DNA from: Timema cristinae
Lineage: Eukaryota > Arthropoda > Insecta > Phasmatodea > Timematidae
Length of the DNA: 64,000 bases
Reading direction: 5' to 3'
Assembly: GCA_039000515.1 (NCBI GenBank)
Contig: JBCFYV010000001.1
Coordinates: forward strand, 30,463,048-30,527,047
The stretch's first letter is position 1, and each line of letters begins with the position of its first letter. Both the position numbers and the translations under genes were made by a program. The notes below the pieces were generated by a model that ran no database searches, was not told the DNA's origin, and saw only the letters and a program-made list of their open reading frames with translations. This document shows positions 33,903 through 44,716 of the stretch, piece after piece.

Positions 33903-34228
33903 ATAATGAATACATTTCAAATTAATAGTGTTCATTTTAAGAGACCAGACTTAAGAATTTGTATTAAAAAAGTATAACATTATGTAATTAAACAAATTCT
34001 AAAATCACCAAGTGAAGAAATTACATTATATGCTAAGCCTCCATCCATCAATCCTCTTGCCAACCCTTAATTAAATCAATGGGTAAGCCATTCCACCACG
34101 CAACTGAAATTAATCTAATAACAAATTGATAACGAAACTCCCAGCCCAGGAAAAACACTGTTACTTCTCGCCACTAAACAAAGATGAGTATTGAATTCGT
34201 AGCTCCAAATAACTTACTCAAAACCTGT

Positions 34229-34262
34229 TTCGGTGGCTGTATGGTCTGAGGCGTCACTTTTT
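34229..34262 (+). repeat. SINE-B 5' head stub
   Basis: TGTTTCGGTGGCTGTATGGT and CTGAGGCGTCAC match the SINE-B head, then the sequence switches to a (TC)n tract at 34260-34276. Confidence 0.5.
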
Positions 34263-34439
34263 TCTCTCTCTCTCTCCCCTTAGTGTGGTTTCCCAATCTC
34301 TTGCTAAGGGAATAATGACACTCCGGCTTCCTAATACTAGTAACTTATAGTTTTAATTCGTGAGAAATAAATACTTGGTCTTATAAAAGTGAATGTTTTC
34401 TTTAGCTAGCAACAAATCTGCACCAAAACGTACGCGGAC

Positions 34440-34645
34440 TAAATGTCAAGTTAATCTAGTGTATCTTGCCGGTGAAGGAGAAGTCAGGGTTCTAATACCT
34501 GACAGGCATACAGACATACTCTGATGATATTTCCTTACGGTTTCCACATTATACTTCACGCGAATGTAAATACATTTCCTGTCAAATTTATCTTCCTCAT
34601 CCCTATTTCATTAGTTAGGTTAAATATTATATTCCAGATGTATAA
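34440..34645 (+). repeat. SINE-B fragment
   Basis: It keeps GGTGAAGGAGAAGTCAGGGT with TCTAATAC as a box B relic, a CACATTATACTTCACGCGAA body and CTTCCTCATCCCTA. The tail is decayed. Confidence 0.65.
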
Positions 34646-35084
34646 TATGATGGAGAAAAACAATACAGCAGCTAGTTAGACTATCAAGGAAGTACTAAAC
34701 CTACTAAGACCAATATTTGCAGAACAAAGCTAAATTTATATTTTGAAGTGGATACTTTGAAATAAAGAAGCTTATCTCAGAATAAAATATTTTTATTTTC
34801 TATTTAGTAAACATAAGGCCATCATTTTGAAGAACCAATCACCTAAAAATTACAATACCTTTCAATAAGCAATGGCTGGCTTTAAATACATACTATGACT
34901 AATTATAATAATATTAATGATAATGTCAAAACACAAACATTTCCAATAGAATGTTTTCTTTAATTTACCAACGAATTGTTCATTATTCTGGATCGCTATT
35001 GTTCTGCGAACAATGTAATAATTTTTTTAAGGGGTATGTACGATCTAATGGAACAAATTACCACTCCATTAAAACGAGAAATAA
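34646..35084. other. AT-rich sequence, nothing recognised
   Basis: No signal until the minisatellite begins near 35085. Confidence 0.5.
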
Positions 35085-36472
35085 CGAAGTTCGTATTGCT
35101 TTCTCGAGAATAGTTAATGTACACTACGCTTTATTTGTAATAGTTAATATAAGCTGTGCTTTCTTTGGGATAGAAATGTACGCTGTGCTTTCTTTGGGAT
35201 AGAAATGTACGCTCTGCTTTCTTTGAAATAGTGAATGTACGCTCTGCTTTCTTTGAAATAGTGAATATACGCTCTGCTTTCTTTGGAATAGTGAATATAC
35301 GCTCTTCTTTCTTTGGAATAGTGAATATAACCGGTGCTTTCTTTGGAATAGTGAATATAACAGGTGCTTTCTTTGGAATAGTCAATATAACCGGTGCTTT
35401 CTTTGGAATAGTCAATATAACCGGTGCTTTCTTTGGAATAGTCAATATAACCGGTGCTTTCTTTGGAATAGTGAATGTACGCTAAGCTTTCTTTGGAATA
35501 GTGAATATATGCTAAGCTTTCTTTGAAATAGTGAATATACGCTCTGCTTTATTTGGAATAGTGAATATACGCTAAGCTTTCTTTGGAATAGTGAATGTAC
35601 GCTAAGCTTTCTTTGGAATAGTCAATATAACCGGTGCTTTCTTTGAATAGTCAATATAACCAGTGCTTTCTTTGGAATAGTGAATGTACGCTAAGCTTTC
35701 TTTGGAATATCAATATAAGCGGTGCTTTCTTTGGAATAGTCAATATAAGCGGTGCTTTCTTTGGAATAGTGAATGTACGCTAAGCTTTCTTTGGAATAGT
35801 GAATATATGCTAAGCTTTCTTTGAAATAGTGAATGCACGCTCTGCTTTCTTTGGAATAGTGAATGTACGCTAAGCTTTCTTTGGAATAGTGAATATACGC
35901 TCTGCTTTCTTTGGAATAGTGAATGTACGCTAAGCTTTCTTTGGAATAGTGAATATATGCTAAGCTTTCTTTGAAATAGTGAATGTACGCTCTACTTTCT
36001 TTGGAATAGTGAATGTACGCTAAGATTTCTTTGGAATAGTGAATATACGCTCTGCTTTCTTTGGAATAGTGAATGTACGCTAAGCTTTCTTTGGAATAGT
36101 GAATGTACGCTCTGCTTTTTTTGGAATAGTGAATGTACGCTAAGCTTTCTTTGGAATAGTGAATATATGCTAAGCTTTCTTTGAAATAGTGAATGTACGC
36201 TCTGCTTTCTTTGGAATAGTGAATGTACGCTAAGCTTTCTTTGGAATAGTGAATGTATGCTCTGCTTTTTTTGAAATAGTGAACGAAAGCTGTGCTTTCT
36301 TTAAAATAGTGAATGTAAGTTGAGTTTTTCTTTGAAATAGTTCGTGTAGGTTGTGCTTTCTTTGGAATAGTTCGTGTAGATTGTGCTTTCTTTAAAATAG
36401 TGAATGTAAGTTGAGTTTTCTTTGAATAGTTCGTGTAGATTGTGCTTTCTTTGGAATAGTTAGTGTAGCCTT
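35085..36472. repeat. 30-bp minisatellite, about 45 units with higher-order structure
   Basis: The unit is GTGAATGTACGCTAAGCTTT plus CTTTGGAATA, exactly 30 bp in most copies. Variants differ in the middle: GTACGCTAAGC, ATACGCTCTGC, ATATGCTAAGC and ATAACCGGTGC. ACCGGT units cluster at 35321-35460. From 35761 the variants follow a five-unit order (150 bp) that repeats. Units at both edges are more diverged (from 35085 and from 36270). Because 30 is divisible by 3, some frames stay open as ten-residue repeats on both strands, for instance at 35231-35485 and 35131-35445. Nothing suggests that they are translated. Confidence 0.96.
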
Positions 36473-37327
36473 AGGCTACTTAGTCAGAGGGAGACACATT
36501 ATCCATTCTGCCAACAGTGTAGTAAAAAAAGAAAGTATACATAAGTAAAATAAATTGTTTTAAATCTTTTAATTTAAAAAATAAAATGAAGATCTACGGT
36601 CGCAATAACTCAAGAGTGGGCCTACACTAGTCGAGTAATGCAAAATTTGTTCTAGATGTTGCCCAGGCGTAATATCTCGCAGCCGTGGCTCGGCAAGGAG
36701 GGTTGAAGAGGGGGAATTTAAAAGACAGGAAGATGAATAAGGAGAGAGGGGTTTTTGGTTCAGGTGTTTCTACATTATTAGTCTAGGAGGTCTACTTACT
36801 TCTGCGGTCGGGGTTATTAAGGGCGAATGTCTCCCGAGAGAAATTGGGCAGCAAATTATAACAATGGTTTCAAGCCCCCCACCCCTCACCCCCGCAAACC
36901 CTTCCTTAAGAAATTGCATGTTTAAATCATAGTTTCCGTCTACAGTTGAGCACTTCCTTAGATGTACAACATGTTTGCTAAGATTTTATATTAAAATTAA
37001 AATAACTCCACCCATTTTGTTGAAAAATAAAAGTTATTGCCTTTAAATAAATGATAAAATTATAATATATTCCTGTTTTACTATAACATCGATTTATAAA
37101 TAATACAAACTTTATCTCAAATTAATTTTAATATTGTTTGTGGTGCAGTTGTCTTTCTGGACACCTTAATAAAATTGTACACACACACATCAACAAATAG
37201 AATTCTTCGTTTCCAAGGACAGGGGGGGGGGAAAGATATTTTTTCACCACAAGCACTAAGTAATGTGCTCTATCCTCATTAGGTCTCCGATGTAAAGTAC
37301 ATCAGTAAAATGAATAACCCCACTACC
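36473..37327. other. Spacer with a GC-richer unique patch at 36600-36880
   Basis: The patch includes CTCGCAGCCGTGGCTCGGCA and TCTGCGGTCGGGG and a C-rich run near 36875-36900. No coding frame. It may be unique regulatory sequence. The remainder is AT-rich, with a G-run at 37222-37230. Confidence 0.4.
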
Positions 37328-37550
37328 ATCTTTGGTGGTCCTGCATACACTCGCAGTAGACTAGATTACCAATGACGGGGAGATCGAAGCTCAAATCTAG
37401 TTCGGGTGTGATGAGGGTGGTTTAACTCTCCCTCCACGCAAATTCGTGTACATTCTTTTGAATAGTGTCTAACCTAGTCCCTAAAACAATAAATAGTATT
37501 GATATATAACTATATAACACTAAGCAAGACGTAGTAAGACGTGGTAGTAA
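37328..37550 (+). repeat. SINE-B copy, near full length
   Basis: It has TTTGGTGGTCCTGCATACAC, TCGCAGTAGACTAGATTACC, ATGACGGGGAGATCG, decayed box B AAGCTCAAATC, GTTCGGGTGTGATGAGGGTG and CTCCACGCAAATTCG. The 3' end is duplicated and altered (GTAGTAAGACGTGG). Confidence 0.82.
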
Positions 37551-37845
37551 TAAATAAATAACAACTACTATCGTCTCTTCACAGATAACATCACTCACTA
37601 TCACTAAAATAGATATACCCTCTTTATAACCACTACCTTCTCTTCACAGCTGTTATCACTAATTATCACTAAAATAGATGTACCCTCTTTGATTGCTGTC
37701 TTCCAACTGATACGAATTATTACGAAAGCCAGTTCACGAATCTGCTAACTAAACTCGTTTCCTTTTGTACAGTTCCGATCTGTTACTCTCCAATTTAGTG
37801 TGTGGCAAGCTTAATTAATACGGTCACCTTTAATTATCAATGTAG
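37551..37845. repeat. Short local duplication
   Basis: A segment of about 65 bp with CTCTTCACAGATAACATCAC and ACTAAAATAGATATACCCTC recurs immediately downstream (37572-37622 and 37638-37690). The rest is unremarkable. Confidence 0.6.
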
Positions 37846-37868
37846 TCATCATCATCATCATCATCATA
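37846..37868. repeat. (TCA)n microsatellite
   Basis: About seven TCA units. A second short set of CAT/ATC units lies at 37921-37945. Confidence 0.85.
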
Positions 37869-37984
37869 GCAACAGTAATTAAACAATTACTCGACTTGGA
37901 TTGTCCTAATTTCATTACGAATATCATCACCATTATCATCATCACTTTCCTTCGCATCCTGTCCTTTTCCACATCCCGCTCCCT

Positions 37985-38110
37985 CTTCCTCATCGGCCGA
38001 GAGCGCGCGGCGTCTTAACAAGTTTATCTTGGAAGATGCTATCCATTGGAGCAGGTGGAGTGACGTGACGTCACGGTAGGGTGAGTGCGCGTGTCATTGC
38101 GTTAATTGCT
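37985..38110. promoter_or_regulatory. CpG-rich patch with a CRE palindrome, candidate enhancer or promoter
   Basis: It contains GGCCGAGAGCGCGCGGCGTC (about 37996-38015), an inverted CCAAT (ATTGG, 38045-38049), an E-box CAGGTG (38052) and a perfect CRE TGACGTCA (38066-38073) preceded by TGACG. Pyrimidine-rich tracts flank it on both sides. It is the strongest CpG cluster in the non-coding part of the window. No transcript evidence is available from sequence alone. Confidence 0.4.
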
Positions 38111-38590
38111 AATCATCTATTAACATGTCTTCCATCCTATCTCCCTCTCCTTCTGTTATCTACGGGTAGCCTTAAGGATTCATTCCCTCCTCTCATTATT
38201 CCCTTTTCTTTCTCTTTTCACTTTTCTCGTGCTTTTTTTTTAGTTACTTTTATTTAACGTGTAGTTTCTGAACCAACTCAATATTTCAAGAAACAACTAA
38301 CCCTTTTACTTAAATTTTAGGGCAAAACAAAAAAAAGCAGTACTCCAAAAATTGACTCATATTTATAAAAAAGAAGTTTTCTAATTTAATCGAGGACATA
38401 TTTTCGAACTAATTATTATGTAGAAAGATAATAAAATTGAGTCTCTTAGTTTTTTCTTGGTGTTCCTATTAAGTGAGTCAATGTTACTCCGTGACCACGA
38501 ATTGAACGCTTGGAATAATTTATCATCTCTAAATCTGTCTACACTTTATTTATTACTTGTTGTACAAGAATTAACAGCTCTCCCTTGGAT
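38111..38590. other. Pyrimidine-rich then AT-rich sequence
   Basis: 38117-38245 is strongly C/T-rich on the plus strand. The rest is AT-rich with no family motif. Confidence 0.45.
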
Positions 38591-39180
38591 ACAGGGGGTA
38601 AACTTTGTCCTCATTTGACTAGAGGTAAACTTCGCTCTCCCTCAATTAAAGGGGTAAACTTCACTCTCCCTCAATTAAAGGAGTTAAACTTCCCTCTCCC
38701 TCAATTTAAGGAGGTAAACTTCCCTCTCCCTCAATTAAAGGAGGTAAACTTCCCTCTCCCTCAATTAAAGGAGGTAAACCCTTCCCTCTCCCTCAATTAA
38801 AGGAGGTAAACTTCCCTCTCTCTCAATTAAAGGAGGTAAACTTCCCTCTCCCTCATTAAAGGAGGTAAACTTCCCTCTCCTCAATTAAAGGAGGGAAACT
38901 TCCCTCTCCTCAATTAAAGGAGGTAAACTTCCCTCTCCTCAATTAAAGGAAGTAAACTTCCCTCCCTCAATTAAAGGAGTAAACTTCCTCTCCTCAATTA
39001 AAGGATAAACTTCCCTCTACCTCAATTACAAGGAATAAACTTCACTCTCACTCAGCTATACAAGGCAAAATTCACTCTCACTCAGCTATACAAGCAAATT
39101 CACTCTCACTCAGCTATACAAGGTAAACTTCACTCTCACTCAGCTATGCAAGGTAAACTTCACTCTCACTCAGCTACTAG
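38591..39180. repeat. Second 30-bp minisatellite, two unit types
   Basis: The first part, to about 39045, has the unit CCCTCAATTAAAGGAGGTAA plus ACTTCCCTCT (30 bp, about 15 copies, several with 1-4 base losses after 38860). The second part has the unit CTCACTCAGCTATACAAGGT plus AAACTTCACT (about five copies). Both share AAACTTC.CTCTC..TCA, so the second arose from the first. The frame at 38585-38800 reads as a ten-residue repeat (VNFPLPQLKE) but is a by-product. Confidence 0.95.
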
Positions 39181-39441
39181 TGAACGCACTCCTCCTCTTT
39201 CAGCAGTCTTCCACATTTAACATAAAGTTTTATAAAATGCAGATATTTCTTAAACGTATTTATAGGTAATATATGGTGGTAAGTGATATTGTAAGCCCCA
39301 AATCATAGTATTACAATACAGATGTGTTTTACCTTAGCCTTAGAATAAGAAAAAAATAAAACTGTATTTGCACAATACCTAGCTCCTTTTTGTTAAGTAA
39401 ATAATTCATATATAGACCAACAATTTTAAATTTAATAATAA

Positions 39442-40192
39442 GCCTGTGCAAATCCATCATTTTAAATCTCAAATCGAATCTGAATCTTGGCTAATTTACT
39501 CGAATAAAATCCAAACCGAATATCATCCCTACAAAAACTTTAAGAGTCGAGTACGAATCGAAATCTCTGACTAAATTTATTTTATTGAATCGAATCCTGG
39601 TTGAATCCCATAATTGACAACAACCAAATTGGATCAAATATTTTATTTTAAAAATAGGTTCGTATCTATATCGATTAGTTTGTTTGAGGCTTACTATGAT
39701 AATGTTACAATTTGAATCCGTGTTAAATATTGTATCGTGTTAAATTTACTATTCCAATCCAATAATAAAATATTCCAAAAAAATGTTGGTAATCATTTTA
39801 GTCACATTAAGGTGTATTTAAAAAATAATGTAATAATTAGCACTTATCTCAAAAAGTGAAAAAATCAAGTAATAACACAACTTATTTTAATCTATAGCAT
39901 AAAATATTCACTGTCACAACACGTCACGTCACGGCATTCTCTTATGACCTTAAATTAAGTTAATTTCACTCTTAACTCTACCACTATACTGGTTTCTGTT
40001 TGATTATATTAATGTGCTACATAATTACGAATTATAAATTCGAATTTTCAGCTAAACCCATAGAATTCAAATCTAAGATTTATTTATATTCAAAATTTAG
40101 AATATTTCAGTATTAAGATGCAAAATATTGAATACGAATCCTTACTAAGATTGTGATTGGATTCTAAATTTATAAGGTATGCACAGGTTTCT
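39442..40192. mobile_element. Candidate TIR element with GAATC-rich subterminal repeats
   Basis: The left end AAGCCTGTGCAAATCC and the right end GCACAGGTTT form inverted repeats of about 10-11 bp. The interior near both ends is full of TCGAATC/GAATCCT/AATTCGAAT motifs (39465-39610 and 40020-40160), the subterminal style of hAT-like elements. No clean 8-bp duplication is visible, so the class is uncertain. Length is about 750 bp with no ORF. Confidence 0.6.
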
Positions 40193-40849
40193 GCTTACTG
40201 GAGGATAAGTAATATCGTGCTATATGATAATCCTGAGTTAGGTTTTAACAGATAAAATTTTACCAATAGCGGGAGACATAAACGTTCAATAAAAACGTGG
40301 ACTAACCATTTAATATACTACCCAACTATCCACTTGCCAAATTAGAAAATTCTTGTTTGTAACCTTCGTTTACCCTGAAATAAATCAGGCCTAACTTGAA
40401 TTACTCCACAACGGAGCCTATGGGCCACATGTGGTTCACCTGAACTCTCTGTATTGCCCACGACAACTTTGGGCATTAATACTCATTATTATGGCTTACA
40501 TTAAATTCTAGCTTCCAAGGGAATTCGAAAGTCCATACTTAATTTTTTTTTAAATATCAAATATGAGCCAAAACCTACAAAGTTTTTCTCTGATAATGAC
40601 CATTTGGAAAACATTTTGAATAAGCCTAAAACAAATCTGACAACTTGATACAAATAGTTTGTTGCTTAAAAAGGTATATTACATTTTATTAAGTCTGGGA
40701 GATGACTAGGAAGTTTTAACAATTTGAATTTAAAGTATTTTAAATGTAATTTTGTATCAAGTAAACATTATAAATAAGGGGATATTTTCTTTTAAATTAT
40801 GTTTGAAATTATAATTACTTACTCTATGGCATTAGGAACTTTAAAGTTC
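40193..40849. other. AT-rich sequence with a hAT-like motif
   Basis: Around 40410-40475, CCTATGGGCCACATGTGG and TTGCCCACGACAACTTTGGG resemble interior pieces of hAT elements. No boundaries could be placed. Confidence 0.35.
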
Positions 40850-41000
40850 ATTACTGCACTTACTAAAGTACGCCACCTATCTATATCTTGAGATAGGGTG
40901 TAATGAGGAGGACTAGATCGAACTATCTCTTCCAGATCCATTCTAATACTATCCTCCCATCCACGTCTTCGGTTTCTTCTCGGCGAAATTAAAATACATA
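40850..41000 (-). mobile_element. LINE ORF2 C-terminal remnant
   Basis: The minus strand reads RRRGWEDSIRMDLEEI, then SQDIDRWRTL and VMNFKVPNAIE before a stop. This is the last part of an RTE-like LINE polyprotein (typical ...RW..LV.A.MN.RVP). It is open over about 50 codons but truncated upstream. It is a different family from 23045. Confidence 0.72.
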
Positions 41001-42112
41001 TATTAGTGAAAATATAAATTATTTATATTATTTTGATCATAATCATCATCATTCGTCAGATATACTTATTTTGTAAAAAATATCAATATTGATTCAATAT
41101 CAGTGTACTCCGACAATAAATATGAAATGTTATTTTACCCGTGCGACTCCTATTTGTTTTCATTGGAGCACTTTGGCGCGTCCCCTTTACAAGCTGTGCA
41201 GGACCTGGCTTAAAATGTACGGTCATAGTGTAAATAGTCAGGTAAGATTGATATAGTTCAGGGTTAGGAAGCGTACGTGTTTATCAAGCATTAAGATTAA
41301 AAAAAACTATTTGATTGTTTCTTTTGCACATTTTATATTTAATATTACTTGTTTATTAATGACTTAGTGGTCTTATCTTTTCAATCCTGTACTTGTATTT
41401 TAACTCCCAACTGTCCCGTCTGCGGAACGCAGTTTGAGAAACAATGCCTTAGAGACACGAGAACGCGAATAATACCAAAGGTAACTTGGCTGGTCTTCTC
41501 CTCGGCTTTAGGTTATTTTTAGAGTGAACCTATATAATATCAAACGTATCAGTGGTGGGTGGTATATGACAGTTAACTAAACCTACGAGATCTACCTATC
41601 CTCATGTAGCCATTCGCCAAACAACATGCTCTTCAGGATCGTATTCTGTCGACTTCTCTTTTTAGGCAGTCAAAACTTTCACAACATACAATTTGTGTTT
41701 GTTTATTTATTTTTATTTTAAGCTTTTTTACCTTATTGAAACATGAACTTATGAAAATATTAGTGAGCATATTTCTTATTTTGTGGAAGCGGCTTCCGTC
41801 ACTTAAAAATACTTTACAAACAAAAGCTTTTATAAGGTTGCATTCACTTAATATTATAAAGATGGGGAGCTGGACGAAATGAGAGTGTTTGATAGAGTCA
41901 TACAATGCGTATTCTGCTGTGATCGTGGGCATGAATTTACATGATCGGAACGTTTATTTTTTAACTAATATAATGCATGTCACTTACTATGGATTAAAAA
42001 TAAATGTATTTATTCTATAGTTTATGGTATCCAGTTATAAAAAAATAAACGTGTCAATATAATATATCTTCAAATTATTATTTCATGTACTATAATATCT
42101 CTTAAACGATTT
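41001..42112. other. AT-rich sequence, one isolated hAT-like terminus
   Basis: The minus strand at about 41450-41415 reads CATTGTTTCTCAAACTGCGT, a common hAT terminus, without a recognised partner. The minus frame at 41633-41932 has no domain I recognise. Confidence 0.4.
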
Positions 42113-42285
42113 CTTGTGAATGTGAGGAATGCCAGGCGTCCACCGTGGTTCGGATTCCACGTTAAACTGTAGCCCTCCATTTCATCCCACAATCATCCTA
42201 CCATTACACATTAGCGTAAATGCGTCTAACCTGAACGGGTAGTAAGACGTGGTGCTATAATAATAATAAATAATAATAATAATCT
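42113..42285 (+). repeat. SINE-A copy 6, 5'-truncated
   Basis: It starts in the body (CTTGTGAATGTGAGGAATGC), lacks the tRNA head, and has CCACCGTGGTTCGGATTCCA, the 3' end ACCTGAACGGGTAGTAAGAC and an (ATA)n tail. 5' truncation is typical of target-primed reverse transcription. Confidence 0.88.
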
Positions 42286-42288
42286 TAA

Positions 42289-42494
42289 CCGATTCAGTGG
42301 TACTCATGGTCTAAGATGCTACCTTCGCAATAGACTAGATCTAGATGGCCTAAGATGGGGAGATCGGGATTCAATCCCAGTCGGGTGTACTGAGGATAGA
42401 TTTGCCTAAATTGTTTCCCACTCTCCCTCCAAGCAAATTCAGTAATTAGTACATGGGTGAATAACTTCAACGGTTAGTAAGAAACAATGTGTTA
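42289..42494 (+). repeat. SINE-B copy directly after SINE-A
   Basis: It has GATTCAGTGGTACTCATGGT, GCAATAGACTAGATC, box B GGATTCAATCC (42367-42377), GTCGGGTGTACTGAGGATAG, CTCCCTCCAAGCAAATTCAG with a deletion before the 3' end, and AACGGTTAGTAAGAAACA. It begins at the (ATA)n tail of the preceding SINE-A, which may have served as target. Confidence 0.82.
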
Positions 42495-43003
42495 TTTAGT
42501 TTATTTAGCACTCTTAAGTTTGTGTTCCCCTGAATTCCCTTTGCTATGGAATGATTTATTTTGGCTAGAGTATTTATCAATGTTTACATACCTATACTAC
42601 TATTGGGCTCCCATAACTAGGATTTGACCTCCCAATGGACTAATAAAATTGTTGCATTAAATAAATTGCCTTCGTTGTGATCCATAATAGTTTATATTAA
42701 TAATTAGGAAGGTGTGGTTTGCTTAATTAACATAATGATACATCCTTTTACAATTATTGAAGGTATATTGTAAACAAACTTGGGGAAAAGTTTCAAATGT
42801 CACCGCGTATCAGTGTGTTCAAGGACACTGTGCCGAAGTAAAATTTCACAATAAATACGAACTAAAAATAAACTCACTTGTATTTGTTACTGTCCATATG
42901 TTATGTTTTTTAAATATTGTTCATTAAAACTTATAATCTCATAAACTATTTTCTATAATATGTTAACCTCCTCCTTGCTTCCTTCGCGTAACAACTTTCT
43001 AGC
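42495..43003. other. AT-rich sequence, nothing recognised
   Basis: No coding signal or family motif. Confidence 0.45.
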
Positions 43004-43197
43004 TACAGTAGCCCCGTGGCTTCTTTAGTGCTGACTGACAGCTCACAGCTGACTTCTGACAGCTGCTAAACACATGTTTTTTGCAGATCATATTGTTTCG
43101 GCGTAGGGATTCGTAATTTGGTTTGGTAGCTTTTCTAATCCGTCAGCTTCAGCTGTGAGCTGTCACTCAGCACCAAAGAAGCCATGGGGCTACGGTA
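43004..43197. repeat. Foldback element with arms of about 50 bp
   Basis: The left arm 43004-43053 (TAGCCCCGTGGCTTCTTTAG, GTGCTGACTGACAGCTCACA) and the right arm 43149-43197 are inverted copies with few mismatches around a central region of about 95 bases. No coding content. It is probably a MITE or foldback element. Confidence 0.82.
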
Positions 43198-44039
43198 GGA
43201 TAGGAGATAGTTACACGTCAAACTACGTGGTGCTTTAGTAGAAGTATCCCGTGAGGTGGTGCATTACTAAAATCCAATTAGACAATTGACCCTTATTGGT
43301 GGAGCAGTAATATTAGAACGTTTGATATCTCACATAAGAAAATAATACTTTTTTCCACATAGACTATTTAGTGACTTTCGGACAATGTTTGCTATAAATA
43401 GCTTATTTTATCTGTCAGTTACCACCAGTCCTATGTTTTATAGACTATATTATATCTCATCCGGTCATTCATCCATCCGTCCTGGGTCGCCACTAGAATA
43501 TTTACTGAGCTGTGGTAGGATAGCTCACGCATCGCTTGTATAAATCAGTGGTTGGGTGGGAGGAATGGGAGTATGGGAGGACAGAAGCTCGTGCAATTTT
43601 CAAGCCACTTGCATTAATTATAGCGGTTGGGGTGGTACATTTTCGGTTTTACGGAATGGGTCCGGCCAGGATTTTTTTTCAGTAACAAAAGCAATTGTGA
43701 AGGGTTTTTTTTTAATAAAAAAATGTCGCACAGCTATGATCATATTTCTACGGTATTTTAATGTCCAGTAACTTATCTGAAATATTTAAAAAAATATGAT
43801 AAATAAAGCATGGTAAAGTTTGAAACATAATGGAGTAAAAAAGAAACATTATAATTGGCTTCCAAACTCATTTGAATAGTAATTATTAGTGTTAAAAGAA
43901 AAAGCAGATACAGATCCTTTATGAAATTATATTTTCAAGGCAACATATAAACAATAAAATAAAATAATTGTGTTATTTATGTCCAACCACATCCGAGATA
44001 TTTGCATATTTACTTTAAGGTGGGCACGAGTGCAGGGGC
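43198..44039. other. AT-rich sequence, nothing firm
   Basis: A GC-richer piece at 43540-43690 has an open plus frame (43556-43771) with no recognisable domain. Confidence 0.4.
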
Positions 44040-44263
44040 TTGAGTTTAGGACAGTGTTTTTTGCAGTATTTATAGCAATATATATAATTAGTCAAATTTA
44101 ATCAACTAACTCTAGTAAAAACATAGAGTTTAATTTTCTTCAAATGGTGATATCAACAGTTCTTGAATATCTTTCAAGGTTGTTCTGAAATTTAATGAAA
44201 AATTATTTTCACTTAAAAATTGTATCATCTAATGATGCTATGACAGATATTCAAGAAATATAT

Positions 44264-44716
44264 GGAGTATTCGGTAACTCATAGCCCAAGTTGCATAGAT
44301 TGGTTGAACCAAAACTAACACAACACCCCTATACACTTACATCCGGAAAGCTATGCTAATACCATTAAATTGTACCCAAAATTTCAGCGTACAACACCGG
44401 GATATAAAAGTTGTTCAAGCATGCGTGTACAACAGATTGCATAGGAGCTAGGCGCACGTTACTACACACCTCAACATCTTTGAGCACGGCAGCAGAACAT
44501 ACCACAATTAATAGTAAACAACACAACAGTCCATCTAGAAATGCGAATACGTTCTGAGGATCATAATTAACAGTCCTACATCACAGAAAATGCTTACCAA
44601 ACACAATTTAATTATATTAGCATAGGTTTCCAGATGTAAGTGTATAGGTATTTTGTATTAGTCTCGGTTCAAACAAACTATATTTGTAGTATGAGCTAAA
44701 TAATTCCAAACACCCC
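44264..44716. mobile_element. TIR element of 453 bp nested in MITE-P
   Basis: The terminal arms of about 110 bp are inverted copies. Shared blocks include CCTATACACTTACATC.GGAA, CTATGCTAAT and ATTAAATTGT. The outer ends are GGAGTATTCGG and, inverted, GGGGTGTTTGG. ATATAT flanks both sides (44258-44263 and 44717-44722), a possible short target duplication. The GGGGTGTTTGG end and a short AT duplication would suit a PIF/Harbinger-like MITE, but this is inference. Confidence 0.72.

Noticed and set aside
35131..35485. Repetitive peptides read from the 30-bp minisatellite as a secreted or structural repeat protein
   Set aside because: Open on both strands only because the period is divisible by three; no promoter, signal peptide or splice context, and the frame breaks within the array.
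35085..39180. CRISPR-like array
   Set aside because: Direct tandem units without unique spacers in a eukaryotic intron; these are minisatellites.
40410..41450. Single hAT element spanning from the GGGCCACATGTGG motif to the CATTGTTTCTCAAACTG terminus
   Set aside because: The two ends are not inverted copies and no target duplication was found; only an isolated terminus is noted.
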